A DNA stretch of 15,646 nucleotides from an uncultured Candidatus Planktophila sp. (GCA_937975715.1 CALJUA010000117.1:1-15646); one strand, 5' to 3'; shown: positions 1 to 8,415, numbered from the stretch's first letter. Translations and numbers: made by a program. The notes: generated by a model from the letters alone, not told the origin.

Positions 1-2
1 TT

Positions 3-2123
3 GCCCTGGGTGGTGCGACCTGGGCAGGTGCGCTGGCGCAGAGCTGGATGTATCCGGGCGCACTCGCATTAACTGCGGTTCTTGCTGTTCCATTCTTGTT
101 GAAGTTTCAGAAGAGTCGAGCACTGGTTCTTGTCAGTGCAATTCTTCTCGGCTCTGTACTGATGTCGATGCGCCAATATTCCATCGCCGGTAGCGAGCTT
201 CGATCGCACTTTGGTGCAACCTTCTCCTTCGAAGCTCGAGTTCGTACAGATCCCGTGGCAACAACGCCAAAGGTCTTGGGGCGTAACTTCGCAGACCGTA
301 AGTATTCGTTTCTTGTATCCACGCCGTTCGGACCCGTGCGCGTTATTACTTCCAAATCTTCAGCTTTTGGATTGTTGCCTGGCCAGAAGATTGCAGTGAG
401 AGGGCGAGTGGTTAAGACCGATGAACTTCGCGTTGCAGCGTTGGTGATCACAACTTCAAAGATTCGTGCATTAGCGCCACCATCGCGGTGGGCGACAACG
501 CTGGCATCGATTCGCACTGGTTTGCGTAATGCAAGTGGCGGGGGAGATGCAGGTGCACTCATTCCCGGAATGGTCATCGGCGATACCGCAAAGCAGAGCG
601 CTGACTTTAAGACCGATATGCGACGAGCAGGATTGACTCACTTGGTCGCAGTAAGTGGTGCTAACTTTGCAATTGTTTCGGCATTTGTCTTATGGTGCAT
701 GCAATTTCTCTTTCGCAGAATCCCTGCTCGCCTTGCTGCGACTTCGGCTGCTCTGATTTGTTTCATCGCACTTGTCAGGCCAACTCCATCAGTCTTACGT
801 GCTGCAGCGATGGCTGCAGTCATGTTGTTTGCAATGTCTACCCGCGTTAAAGGTGATTCTTTGCCGGCGTTAGGTTTTGCAATCGCGTCAGTTGTGGCAA
901 TAGATCCGTGGCAATCACGCGATCCGGGATTTGCGCTATCAGTATTAGCAACAGCAGGCTTATTGGTCTTAGCGCCGCGCATCACCGCATACTTTCAGCG
1001 ATGGCTTCCACAGAAAGTTGCTGCAGTATTAGCAATTCCCATAGCTGCAATGGCGCTCTGCCTGCCTGTCATTATTTCGCTATCCGGATATATCTCACCG
1101 ATGTCGATTGTCGCCAATATTGTTGCCGCTCCTTTTGTTGCGCCGATTACCGTTGTGGGCTTTGTTGCAGCGCTGATTTCGCCGATATCTCCGTGGTCGG
1201 CACACGCTCTTCTGATTCTTATCCGTCCCTTTGCGATTGTGATTACATCCATTGCGCGGTGGGCTGCACACTTTTCAGTCTTAAGTATTCGCACCGGTCT
1301 CATTGGATTCCTAGCGGCACTTGTTGCAGTTCTCTTGATTGCATTCTTTCGAAAGAGAGCAGTAGCTGTACTTGTCATTCTTTCCATGGCGCTTTTATGG
1401 TGGGGAAGATTTCCTACGGGGGATTGGGATGTATTTATCTGCGATGTGGGTCAAGGTGATGGCTATGTCGTCAACTTGCATGATCATCGCGCAATCGTGA
1501 TTGATGTTGGTCCTGACCCCGGGCTAATCGATCAATGTTTGCGTCGACTTCGTGTGACCACTATTTCGCTATTAATTCTCACCCATCCCCATGCCGATCA
1601 CGTCGCAGGCATATCTGGTGCGCGAAAAGGAAGACGTGTGGAAGCAGAATGGTTTGGCAATATCGCAGCGGGCTCGACTGCAACAATCGGTGAATATTCG
1701 ATAAAAGTTCTATGGCCACTGCAAGTAGGTGCAATCGATGAGAACCCCAACAACGTCAGCATTGCGGCAGTCATCAAGAGTCGCGACCTGACCCTCTTTG
1801 CAGCAGGTGATGTAGAACCTGCGGTGCAAGAAAAGTTGCGGGGACAGGTTGGCAGAGTCGACATATATAAAGTCGCCCACCATGGTTCGAGATTTCAAGA
1901 TCTCACCCTGATGCGCGAATTAGCTCCGACTCTGGCTCTGGTCAGCGTTGGCGAGGGCAATTCATACGGACATCCCGCTCAATCGACCATCGATGCACTG
2001 ACCCGACTACACGCTAAAGTTCTGCGTACAGACCGAGATGGCGCAATCGCAGTGGATGCTCGCAACCACGCGCTGACCATTTCGACCGAGAATTCGAAGC
2101 CACACTTTATTTCGTGGAGTTAA
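3..2123 (+). CDS. comEC: ComEC/Rec2 DNA-uptake channel protein, 5' end truncated by window edge
   Basis: This is the inner-membrane channel that carries single-stranded DNA into the cytoplasm during natural transformation. The frame is open to the left edge: codons from base 3 to the ATG at 48 encode a hydrophobic Ala/Gly/Trp-rich stretch typical of an actinobacterial ComEC N-terminus, so the true start probably lies upstream. Counting from the ATG at 48 there are 691 residues. Hydrophobic segments come first, then a soluble OB-like region to about residue 140, then the multi-pass Competence domain at roughly 150-450. The C-terminal metallo-beta-lactamase-like domain carries DVGQGD (466-471), the metal site THPHADH (512-518), GDVEP, and HHGS (611-614), so the nuclease-like site looks intact. 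The stop lies 12 bases before holA, which suggests cotranscription. comEA, the usual upstream partner, would be outside the window. Family assignment is firm; active uptake in this organism is not shown. Confidence 0.95.
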   Translation, partial: ALGGATWAGALAQSWMYPGALALTAVLAVPFLLKFQKSRALVLVSAILLGSVLMSMRQYSIAGSELRSHFGATFSFEARVRTDPVATTPKVLGRNFADRKYSFLVSTPFGPVRVITSKSSAFGLLPGQKIAVRGRVVKTDELRVAALVITTSKIRALAPPSRWATTLASIRTGLRNASGGGDAGALIPGMVIGDTAKQSADFKTDMRRAGLTHLVAVSGANFAIVSAFVLWCMQFLFRRIPARLAATSAALICFIALVRPTPSVLRAAAMAAVMLFAMSTRVKGDSLPALGFAIASVVAIDPWQSRDPGFALSVLATAGLLVLAPRITAYFQRWLPQKVAAVLAIPIAAMALCLPVIISLSGYISPMSIVANIVAAPFVAPITVVGFVAALISPISPWSAHALLILIRPFAIVITSIARWAAHFSVLSIRTGLIGFLAALVAVLLIAFFRKRAVAVLVILSMALLWWGRFPTGDWDVFICDVGQGDGYVVNLHDHRAIVIDVGPDPGLIDQCLRRLRVTTISLLILTHPHADHVAGISGARKGRRVEAEWFGNIAAGSTATIGEYSIKVLWPLQVGAIDENPNNVSIAAVIKSRDLTLFAAGDVEPAVQEKLRGQVGRVDIYKVAHHGSRFQDLTLMRELAPTLALVSVGEGNSYGHPAQSTIDALTRLHAKVLRTDRDGAIAVDARNHALTISTENSKPHFISWS

Positions 2124-2135
2124 GGGGGAGTAGAA

Positions 2136-3086
2136 ATGAACGCTCTCTACCTTTTGCTCGGTGGCGAAGGTGCGCTGGCAGATCGCGCGATGGCAAAACT
2201 GACAGCGCAGCTGCGCGAAGAAAAAGCAGAGGTCACCACTCTTACTGCGGGCGATGTCATACCGGGAGATATTGCCGATGCACTTGCGCCTTCACTTTTT
2301 TCAGAGCGTCGCGCACTTGTTTTGAAAGATCTGCAAGATCTCGATGATGAATGTAAGGATGAGATCACTCGATATCTGGATGCCATCGATCCCACCACAA
2401 CGGTTATCTTTATTCACAAGGGCGGCGTCAAAGGCAAAGCACTTCTCGATGCCATTAAGAAAGCGAAGCCAGAAATCATTGCTTGCGATGCACTCAAGAA
2501 AGAAGCTGAGAAAGAGCAGTTCGTCAAAGAGCTCTTCTTGGATGCAGGACGTAAAGCAACGCCCGGTGCAGTCAAAGCCCTTGTAGGTGCACTTGGTTCA
2601 GATTTACGAGAACTTCAGCAAGCTGTCTCGCAAGTTTCTTTAGATGCTCCTAAAGGCGTTATCGATGAAGAGATCATCGACACCTTCCATAAGGGGCGCG
2701 TTGAGACATCAGGTTTCGATGTTGCCGATGCAACGCTCGATGGTGATCTTCCAACAGCGCTGGTCTCACTGCGCAGCGCACTCGAAACCGGCACCGATCC
2801 CGTCATGGTGACATCGGCGATTGCTTCATCGCTGCGCAATCTGGCAAAGGTCTCTGGCACCAACCGCGGAGCGAAATCTTTCGAGCTCGCCGGTGAATTA
2901 GGTATGGCTCCTTGGCAGATTGATAAGGCTCGTCGCCAATTAGCCGGGTGGACTCCTCGTGGAATCGCATCAGCTGTTGAGGCAGTGGCAAAGGCTGATG
3001 CCGATGTAAAGGGCGCCAGCTCTGACCCGATTTTTGCGCTGGAGAAAGCCCTGGCCACCATTGCGGCAGCTCGCGCCGCCCGATAG
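2136..3086 (+). CDS. holA: DNA polymerase III delta subunit (clamp-loader wrench)
   Basis: HolA is the delta subunit of the clamp loader. It opens the beta sliding clamp so that it can be placed on primed DNA during replication. At 316 residues it is close to the usual length of about 320-340. The N-terminus (LYLLLGGEGALADRA, residues 4-18) is the degenerate P-loop region of this AAA+ relative, which lacks the Walker lysine and does not bind ATP. The middle contains the family-typical KALLDAIKKAKPE and DLRELQQAVSQ segments, and the C-terminal helical collar follows from about residue 215. A strong Shine-Dalgarno, GGGGGAG at 2124-2130, sits 5 bases before the ATG and fixes the start. The position directly after comEC and before rpsT is the standard actinobacterial arrangement. 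Nothing looks broken. Confidence 0.94.
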   Translation: MNALYLLLGGEGALADRAMAKLTAQLREEKAEVTTLTAGDVIPGDIADALAPSLFSERRALVLKDLQDLDDECKDEITRYLDAIDPTTTVIFIHKGGVKGKALLDAIKKAKPEIIACDALKKEAEKEQFVKELFLDAGRKATPGAVKALVGALGSDLRELQQAVSQVSLDAPKGVIDEEIIDTFHKGRVETSGFDVADATLDGDLPTALVSLRSALETGTDPVMVTSAIASSLRNLAKVSGTNRGAKSFELAGELGMAPWQIDKARRQLAGWTPRGIASAVEAVAKADADVKGASSDPIFALEKALATIAAARAAR

Positions 3087-3114
3087 TCAGCCCTTTCTTC
3101 AGCAGAGCTCGATT

Positions 3115-3143
3115 TTGGCCCGGTAGCCTCACGCTGATAACCT
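3115..3143 (+). promoter_or_regulatory. Probable promoter of rpsT
   Basis: The holA-rpsT gap contains TTGGCC at 3115-3120 (4 of 6 matches to TTGACA), then exactly 17 bases, then TAACCT at 3138-3143, which fits the actinobacterial TAnnnT -10 form. Transcription would start near 3150 and give a leader of about 64 nt before the GTG. Read by eye only; no mapping data. Confidence 0.45.
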
Positions 3144-3154
3144 ACGGGCCTGCT

Positions 3155-3169
3155 CAATCCGCCGGATTG
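3155..3169 (+). promoter_or_regulatory. Hairpin in the rpsT 5' leader
   Basis: CAATCC (3155-3160) and GGATTG (3164-3169) form a perfect 6-bp stem around a GCC triloop. It lies between the predicted transcript start and the rpsT Shine-Dalgarno. S20 synthesis in E. coli is feedback-controlled at translation, so a leader element for S20 binding is possible, but this role is inference. There is no T-tract, so it is not a terminator. Confidence 0.4.
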
Positions 3170-3213
3170 GCGAAATTGACCAAGATTTAACTCACAACAC
3201 AGGAGCTCTACAC

Positions 3214-3483
3214 GTGGCAAATATCAAGTCGCAGATCAAGCGTATTAAGACAAACGAGAAGGCACGCCTTCGCAACAAGTCTGTTACTTCAGCTTTCAAG
3301 ACAGCTGTCCGCAAGTTCCGCGATGCAGTCACAAAGGGTGACGCTGCTGCAATCACAACAGAACTCCGCGCTGCATCAAAGGCTCTCGATGTTGCAGTAG
3401 CAAAGGGCGTTATTCACAAGAACTCAGCTGCTAACAAGAAGTCTTCAATGGCTAAGGCAGCTGCAAAGGCAGGCGCTCGCTAA
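3214..3483 (+). CDS. rpsT: 30S ribosomal protein S20
   Basis: S20 is a primary 16S rRNA-binding protein that helps assemble the body of the small subunit. The product is 89 residues, the normal length, and is rich in Lys, Arg and Ala. It opens with the family signature MANIKSQIKRIKTNEKARLRN and continues as the usual three-helix bundle, with FKTAVRKFRDA in the middle and the conserved GVIHKNSAANKKSSMAK segment near the C-terminus. The start is GTG, fixed by AGGAG at 3201-3205, 8 bases upstream, and by the conserved N-terminus. It has its own predicted promoter and a leader hairpin, and lepA follows 53 bases downstream. No irregularity is seen. Confidence 0.98.
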   Translation: MANIKSQIKRIKTNEKARLRNKSVTSAFKTAVRKFRDAVTKGDAAAITTELRAASKALDVAVAKGVIHKNSAANKKSSMAKAAAKAGAR

Positions 3484-3521
3484 ATCGCGAACGCCTCCTA
3501 TTACTTTTAACTCTCACCAAC

Positions 3522-3536
3522 AAGGCGGTCCATTAA
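3522..3536 (+). promoter_or_regulatory. RBS and in-frame stop that fix the lepA start
   Basis: AAGGCGG at 3522-3528 is an imperfect Shine-Dalgarno 8 bases before the GTG at 3537. The triplet immediately before that GTG (3534-3536) is an in-frame TAA, so the reading frame cannot extend upstream and the GTG is the earliest possible start. Confidence 0.6.
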
Positions 3537-5417
3537 GTGCCAGCAATTAGCATTGCCAAGGCGCCACAACCGGCTTCAACAAATCCGGCGCAGATTCGCA
3601 ACTTCTGCATCATCGCCCATATCGATCACGGTAAATCAACACTTGCCGATCGCATGCTCCAAATTACCGAGGTTGTTGAAGCACGTTTGATGCGCGCTCA
3701 ATATCTCGATCGCATGGATATCGAGCGCGAACGTGGAATCACCATTAAGTCTCAGGCAGTACGTCTTCCATGGCAATCAGGACGCGATGGCAAGGAATAC
3801 ATCCTCAACATGATTGACACACCTGGTCACGTTGACTTTACCTACGAGGTATCGCGCTCGCTTGCAGCATGTGAAGGCGCAATCCTTCTCGTCGACTGTG
3901 CGCAAGGCATTGAAGCGCAGACACTTGCAAACCTTTATCTTGCAATGGAGAACAACCTCACCATCATTCCTGTACTCAATAAGATTGATCTTCCCAATGC
4001 TCAGCCAGAGAAGTTTGCGGCAGAGCTTGCAGGTTTAATTGGTTGCAAAGTCGAAGACGTTCTTCGCGTTTCAGGTAAGACCGGTGATGGCGTTGCAGAA
4101 CTCCTCGATGAAATCATTGATCAAATTCCTGCACCTGTCGGAGACCCGGAAGCGCCTGCACGTGCGCTCATCTTTGACTCTGTCTACGATGCATATCGCG
4201 GCGTAGTTACATATGTCCGTGTTGTCGATGGACACCTCAAGCCACGCGAACAAATTCAGATGTTCTCAACCGGCGTCAAGCACGAAGCACTTGAAATCGG
4301 CGTTATCTCTCCAGAACCACTGCCATCAAAGGGCCTTGGCGTTGGCGAGGTAGGTTATTTGATCACTGGCGTAAAAGATGTTCGCCAATCTCGCGTAGGT
4401 GACACGATCACTAACTTTGCCCGACCAACCAAGGAAGCGCTCGGCGGATATAAAGATCCCAAGCCGATGGTCTTCTCTGGTTTGTTCCCACTCGATGGTG
4501 CAGATTTCCCTGTACTGCGCGATGCCCTCGAGAAGCTACAGCTCAATGATGCAGCACTTGTCTACGAGCCTGAAAGCTCTGCAGCCCTTGGCTTCGGTTT
4601 CCGTTGCGGCTTCCTTGGTCTTCTTCATATGGAGATTGTGCGCGAACGTCTCGAGCGTGAAGCAAAGCTCAACTTGATTTCAACAGCACCAAACGTGGTC
4701 TATCGCGTAACAATGGAAGACGGCAAAGAAATCATTGTGACCAACCCTTCTGAATTTCCTGACGGCAAGGTCAATAACGTGAAAGAGCCAATTGTTAAAT
4801 CAACAATTCTTGCTCCATCCGAGTACATCGGAACCATCATGGAGCTCTGCCAAGAGCGCCGCGGTGTGATGCTCGGTATGGATTACATCTCTGAAGATCG
4901 CGTTGAAATTCGCTACACACTTCCTCTTGCGGAAATAGTCTTCGACTTCTTTGATCAGTTGAAGTCACGTACCAAGGGCTATGCATCTCTTGATTACGAA
5001 GAGATGGGCGATGAAGAAGGCAATCTCGTTAAGGTCGACATCTTGTTGCAGGGTGAAGCTGTCGATGCATTTAGCGCGATTGTTCACCGCGATAAGGCTT
5101 ACTCATATGGCGTGATGATGACCGGCAAGCTACGCGAGCTCATTCCTCGTCAACAGTTTGAAGTTCCTATTCAGGCAGCAATTGGCTCTCGCATTATTGC
5201 TCGCGAATCAATCCGCGCGATCCGCAAGGACGTTCTTGCAAAATGTTACGGCGGAGATATTTCACGTAAGCGCAAGCTTCTCGAGAAGCAAAAAGAAGGT
5301 AAGAAGCGCATGAAGATGGTGGGACGCGTTGAAGTTCCACAAGAAGCCTTCGTTGCAGCTCTCGCTACCGATGCTGATATCGAGAAGATCAAAGCAGCGC
5401 GCAAGCTCGAAAACTAA
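3537..5417 (+). CDS. lepA: Elongation factor 4, LepA GTPase
   Basis: LepA (EF4) is a translational GTPase that binds the ribosome. It is reported to back-translocate stalled complexes and to assist 30S biogenesis and initiation. The product is 626 residues, slightly longer than the roughly 600 of E. coli because of an N-terminal extension of about 20 residues. GTPase motifs are complete: P-loop AHIDHGKST (27-35), DTPGH (94-98) and NKID (148-151), with the switch I region ERERGITI. EF-G-like domains II, III and V follow. The C-terminal LepA-specific domain is recognisable by GEAVDAFSAIVHRDKAY and by the basic SRKRKLLEKQKEGKKRMK stretch. The GTG start is forced by an adjacent in-frame stop. hemW begins 5 bases after the stop, so the two are probably cotranscribed. 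No missing key residue. Confidence 0.98.
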   Translation: MPAISIAKAPQPASTNPAQIRNFCIIAHIDHGKSTLADRMLQITEVVEARLMRAQYLDRMDIERERGITIKSQAVRLPWQSGRDGKEYILNMIDTPGHVDFTYEVSRSLAACEGAILLVDCAQGIEAQTLANLYLAMENNLTIIPVLNKIDLPNAQPEKFAAELAGLIGCKVEDVLRVSGKTGDGVAELLDEIIDQIPAPVGDPEAPARALIFDSVYDAYRGVVTYVRVVDGHLKPREQIQMFSTGVKHEALEIGVISPEPLPSKGLGVGEVGYLITGVKDVRQSRVGDTITNFARPTKEALGGYKDPKPMVFSGLFPLDGADFPVLRDALEKLQLNDAALVYEPESSAALGFGFRCGFLGLLHMEIVRERLEREAKLNLISTAPNVVYRVTMEDGKEIIVTNPSEFPDGKVNNVKEPIVKSTILAPSEYIGTIMELCQERRGVMLGMDYISEDRVEIRYTLPLAEIVFDFFDQLKSRTKGYASLDYEEMGDEEGNLVKVDILLQGEAVDAFSAIVHRDKAYSYGVMMTGKLRELIPRQQFEVPIQAAIGSRIIARESIRAIRKDVLAKCYGGDISRKRKLLEKQKEGKKRMKMVGRVEVPQEAFVAALATDADIEKIKAARKLEN

Positions 5418-5422
5418 TCGCG

Positions 5423-6541
5423 ATGTTCTCGTACTACGTACATATTCCGTATTGCGTACGACGATGCGGCTACTGTGACTTCAATACCTATACGCCTTCT
5501 GAGCTTCAAGATGGTGCATCTCTTGAAATCGTCTCAGCCGATTACATCGATGCTGTTTTAAAGGAACTTGAGACCACACCTACCGACCAAGTCAGCACCA
5601 TCTTCTTCGGTGGCGGTACTCCTTCGCTGATTCCACCTAAGGATTTGGGTCGCGTACTCACTGCAATTAAGGCACGCAATGGAATCACTGAAGATTGTGA
5701 AATTACGCTGGAAGCTAATCCAGATTCAGTAACCCAAGAGAAGCTCGATGGATATATCGCAGCAGGATTTAATCGCATCTCATTCGGAATGCAATCCAAT
5801 AAAGAGCATGTGCTGAAAGTTCTCGATCGCACTCACAACCCAGAGAATGTGCGCAAGGCAGTGGATATGGCACGTGCCGCAGGTTTCGGTTCAATTTCCG
5901 TCGACCTCATCTACGGCGCACCTGGAGAATCTTTAGGTGATTGGGCATCAACTGTAAAAGAAGCCCTCTCGCTCGATATCGATCACATCAGCGCTTATGC
6001 ACTGATTGTCGAAGATGGCACCAAGCTTGCATCACAGATTAAACGTGGTGAATTAACCATGCCCGATGATGATTTGATGGCGGATATGTACCTGCTTGTA
6101 GATCAACAGACTCTGCAAAAAGGCATGAAGTGGTACGAGCTCTCCAACTGGTCAAAGCCGGGACATCAATCGCGCCACAACATCACATATTGGAAATCCA
6201 ACAATTGGTGGGGCTTAGGCCCTGGTGCACATTCCCATATCGATCAGAAGCGATTCTGGAACGTGAAGCACCCTACCGCCTATAAAGAGCGCGTCTTTGC
6301 TGGCCAGTCACCGATTAAAGATTCAGAAGTTCTTAACGATGAGCAGAAGAAGTCCGAGTACATCATGTTGGCCATTCGCATGCCGGCCGGAGTGCGCAAA
6401 GCGGCTTTAACAGTTGCTCAGTACGAGCGCACCGTTGAATACATCAAGAGCGGCCATGTGATTGATTTACCAGACGCGATTGCGCTGACGCCTAAAGGTC
6501 GCCTGATTGCCGACCGCATTACGCAAGAAATGCTTGCTTAA
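5423..6541 (+). CDS. hemW: Radical SAM heme chaperone HemW
   Basis: HemW is a radical-SAM-family protein that binds heme and delivers it to heme-requiring enzymes. It has often been misannotated as oxygen-independent coproporphyrinogen III oxidase (HemN). The product is 372 residues. The [4Fe-4S] motif is C11-x3-C15-x2-C18, in the context HIPYCVRRCGYCDFN. The residue two places after the third cysteine is Phe, where true HemN dehydrogenases have a fourth Cys, which supports HemW. FFGGGTPS (61-68) is the SAM-binding glycine motif. EANPDS and GFNRISFGMQS follow, and the HemN C-terminal domain begins at roughly residue 290. No clear Shine-Dalgarno precedes the ATG, which lies 5 bases after the lepA stop, so translational coupling is likely. 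The N-terminus is compact and begins almost at the first conserved strand. Confidence 0.93.
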   Translation: MFSYYVHIPYCVRRCGYCDFNTYTPSELQDGASLEIVSADYIDAVLKELETTPTDQVSTIFFGGGTPSLIPPKDLGRVLTAIKARNGITEDCEITLEANPDSVTQEKLDGYIAAGFNRISFGMQSNKEHVLKVLDRTHNPENVRKAVDMARAAGFGSISVDLIYGAPGESLGDWASTVKEALSLDIDHISAYALIVEDGTKLASQIKRGELTMPDDDLMADMYLLVDQQTLQKGMKWYELSNWSKPGHQSRHNITYWKSNNWWGLGPGAHSHIDQKRFWNVKHPTAYKERVFAGQSPIKDSEVLNDEQKKSEYIMLAIRMPAGVRKAALTVAQYERTVEYIKSGHVIDLPDAIALTPKGRLIADRITQEMLA

Positions 6542-6552
6542 GGGTTCGCAGG

Positions 6553-6566
6553 TAAACTGCCGCCCA
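6553..6566 (+). promoter_or_regulatory. Probable leaderless promoter of hrcA
   Basis: TAAACT at 6553-6558 matches the actinobacterial -10 form TAnnnT and ends 7 bases before the hrcA ATG at 6566. That spacing would put the transcript start on the A of the ATG, giving a leaderless mRNA. No good Shine-Dalgarno precedes the ATG and no convincing -35 is seen. No CIRCE element is present. Confidence 0.5.
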
Positions 6567-7300
6567 TGACTACTGATCGCAGACTCGAAATTCTTCGAGC
6601 CATTGTTGAGGAGTACGTCCAGACTCAAGAACCAGTCGGCTCCAAGGCAATTGCTGAAAACCATGCGCTCGGCATCTCTCCAGCGACTATTCGCAATGAG
6701 ATGGCGGTATTGGAAGATGAGGGCTTGATCGCTCAGCCCCACACAAGCGCAGGCCGCATACCGACAGATCGCGGATATCGCATCTTCGTCGATAAGTTAG
6801 CAACGGTAAAACCGCTCTCCAATGCTGAACGCCGTGCCATTGAAACTTTCTTGCACGGTTCTTATGACTTAGAAGATTTGCTCAAGCGCAGTGCTAAGTT
6901 GCTCTCTGACATTACAAAGCAAGTTGCAGTGGTGAAGTATCCGATTATCGGCGATTCACAAGGTCGCGAGAAGATGGCGATCTCAGGTACAGCTCACCTG
7001 GCCCGTTCTGGCGATGGCACTGATCTATCCTCGATCTTAGAAGCGCTGGAAGAACAAGTTGTTCTCTTGCGTCTTTTGGATGATGCCAATCCAACTGTCA
7101 ATGTGACGATTGGAAGCGAACAGAAGGATGCACATCTACAAACAACTTCTCTCGTCACAGTCGGATATGGCACTGAAAACAACTCGGTAGGCGCACTCGG
7201 TGTCCTGGGACCCACCCGCATGGATTACGCTGGTTCTATGTCTGCAGTATCTGCTGTAGCTCGATATGTTGGACGATTTATTACGGAGAGTGCCCAATAA
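6566..7300 (+). CDS. hrcA: Heat-inducible transcription repressor HrcA, shortened
   Basis: HrcA represses class I heat-shock genes by binding CIRCE operators. The product is 244 residues against roughly 340 in most bacteria. The N-terminal winged-helix DNA-binding domain is complete and highly conserved (residues 1-75, including PVGSKA, SPATIRNEMA and AGRIPTDRGYR). The linker and start of the GAF-like domain run to VAVVKYP (120-126). The sequence then passes within about 12 residues to MAISGTAHLAR (137-147), which in Streptomyces-type HrcA lies about 95 residues further on. The C-terminal part (LEALEEQVVLL, VTVGYG, GVLGPTRMDY, ARYVGRFI) is intact. The gap is in frame and the flanks are well conserved, so this looks like a real internal deletion of the inserted dimerization region rather than a frameshift. 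dnaJ follows 2 bases after the stop, the normal actinobacterial pairing. Confidence 0.92.
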   Translation: MTTDRRLEILRAIVEEYVQTQEPVGSKAIAENHALGISPATIRNEMAVLEDEGLIAQPHTSAGRIPTDRGYRIFVDKLATVKPLSNAERRAIETFLHGSYDLEDLLKRSAKLLSDITKQVAVVKYPIIGDSQGREKMAISGTAHLARSGDGTDLSSILEALEEQVVLLRLLDDANPTVNVTIGSEQKDAHLQTTSLVTVGYGTENNSVGALGVLGPTRMDYAGSMSAVSAVARYVGRFITESAQ

Positions 7301-7302
7301 AA

Positions 7303-8415
7303 ATGGCTGATTTTTACGAGCTGCTTAACGTGCAACGCGGCGCAACGCAGGATGAAATTAAGAAGGCCTATCGCAAGATTGCGCGTGAGCTGCATCCCGA
7401 TGTTAATCCGGATCCTGAGGTTCAGAATAAATTTAAAGAAGTGACCGCTGCCTACGATGTATTGAGCGATCCCCAAAAGCGTCAGCAATATGACATGGGT
7501 GGTCGTGGAGGTTTCAGCGACTTCGGAGGTGGATTCGGTGGTGGCGGATTTAGCGACATCATGGATGCATTCTTTGGTGGCGGCGGAAATCGCGGACCTC
7601 GTCCTCGTATGCGTCAGGGGCAAGATGCGCTGATTCGCATCGAAGTTGATTTACATGAAGCCTGCTTTGGAACCGAACGCGATATCACTATCGAAAGTGC
7701 GGTCGTCTGCGAAAAGTGCGAAGGCCAAGGCACTGCAAATAATTCACACCCAGAGACCTGCAAGGTTTGCGGTGGTCGCGGCGAGATGCAATATGTTCAG
7801 AAGTCATTCCTCGGTCAGGTTATGACCTCACGACCATGCAGCAGCTGCTCTGGTTACGGCACAGTCATTACAGATCCTTGCCGCGAGTGCGCTGGTGATG
7901 GTCGCGTACGTGCAAAGCAGAACATCAACATCAAGGTTCCGGCAGGTGTTGAGACTGGTAACCGCATCCAGATGTCAGGCCGCGGTGAAGTCGGTGCCGG
8001 TGGCGGACCAGCAGGTGACCTCTACGTTGAAATCGTTGAGAAGGAGCATGACTACTTACTACGCGACGGCGAGAATCTGCATGTAGCGATTTCTATTCCT
8101 TTTGCTGCAGCAACGTTGGGGACAACAGTGCCGGTCGAAGCTCTAGATGGACCCATTGATGTTCATATCAAGCCAGGTACACAAAGCGGCACAACCGTTT
8201 CAGTAAAGGGCAAGGGTATGACTCGCCTTCGCACCACACATCGCGGTGACCTCATTGTTCACGTGGATATCGAGACTCCTCACAAGCTCAATAGAGAACA
8301 AGAGAAGTTGCTCAAGGAATTTGCAAAGGCACGTGGTGAAAAAGATGGCGATGTCACTATCAAACGTCACCAAGATGGATTATTCGCAAAATTTAGAGAT
8401 GCCTTTCATCGCTAA
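7303..8415 (+). CDS. dnaJ: Chaperone DnaJ (Hsp40, type I)
   Basis: DnaJ is the Hsp40 co-chaperone that delivers unfolded proteins to DnaK and stimulates its ATPase. The product is 370 residues, a normal length. The J domain covers residues 1-65 with the essential HPD at 31-33. A Gly/Phe-rich region follows at about 66-105. All four CxxCxGxG zinc repeats are present, starting at Cys 136, 153, 179 and 193. The C-terminal substrate-binding beta domains run to the end. The location directly after hrcA marks it as the hrcA-linked DnaJ2 of actinobacteria; a second copy beside dnaK/grpE is usual elsewhere in the genome. GGAGAG at 7285-7290 is a Shine-Dalgarno at a rather long 12-base spacing. The stop overlaps the start of rsmE by one base (TAATG). 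Confidence 0.97.
   Translation: MADFYELLNVQRGATQDEIKKAYRKIARELHPDVNPDPEVQNKFKEVTAAYDVLSDPQKRQQYDMGGRGGFSDFGGGFGGGGFSDIMDAFFGGGGNRGPRPRMRQGQDALIRIEVDLHEACFGTERDITIESAVVCEKCEGQGTANNSHPETCKVCGGRGEMQYVQKSFLGQVMTSRPCSSCSGYGTVITDPCRECAGDGRVRAKQNINIKVPAGVETGNRIQMSGRGEVGAGGGPAGDLYVEIVEKEHDYLLRDGENLHVAISIPFAAATLGTTVPVEALDGPIDVHIKPGTQSGTTVSVKGKGMTRLRTTHRGDLIVHVDIETPHKLNREQEKLLKEFAKARGEKDGDVTIKRHQDGLFAKFRDAFHR

Noticed and set aside
107..577. 156-residue minus-strand frame opposite the comEC 5' part
   Set aside because: Antisense shadow of comEC with no homology signal or RBS.
908..1459. 183-residue plus-strand frame inside comEC
   Set aside because: It lies wholly within comEC in another frame; its Cys/Ser/His-rich composition is that of an out-of-frame reading of membrane-protein codons.
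2615..3220. 201-residue open frame on the minus strand opposite holA
   Set aside because: It runs antisense to the well-supported holA frame and into the rpsT promoter region, its Ser/Ala/Arg-rich composition is typical of a shadow frame, and it has no recognisable motif.
3484..3536. CGCCT...AGGCG inverted repeat in the rpsT-lepA gap
   Set aside because: Only 5 base pairs around a loop of about 30 bases with no T-tract, so it is neither a convincing terminator nor a clear regulatory stem.
6888..6900. AGTGCTAAG resembling a CIRCE half-site inside hrcA
   Set aside because: No matching upstream half (TTAGCACTC) lies at the 9-base spacing, and the position is inside coding sequence.
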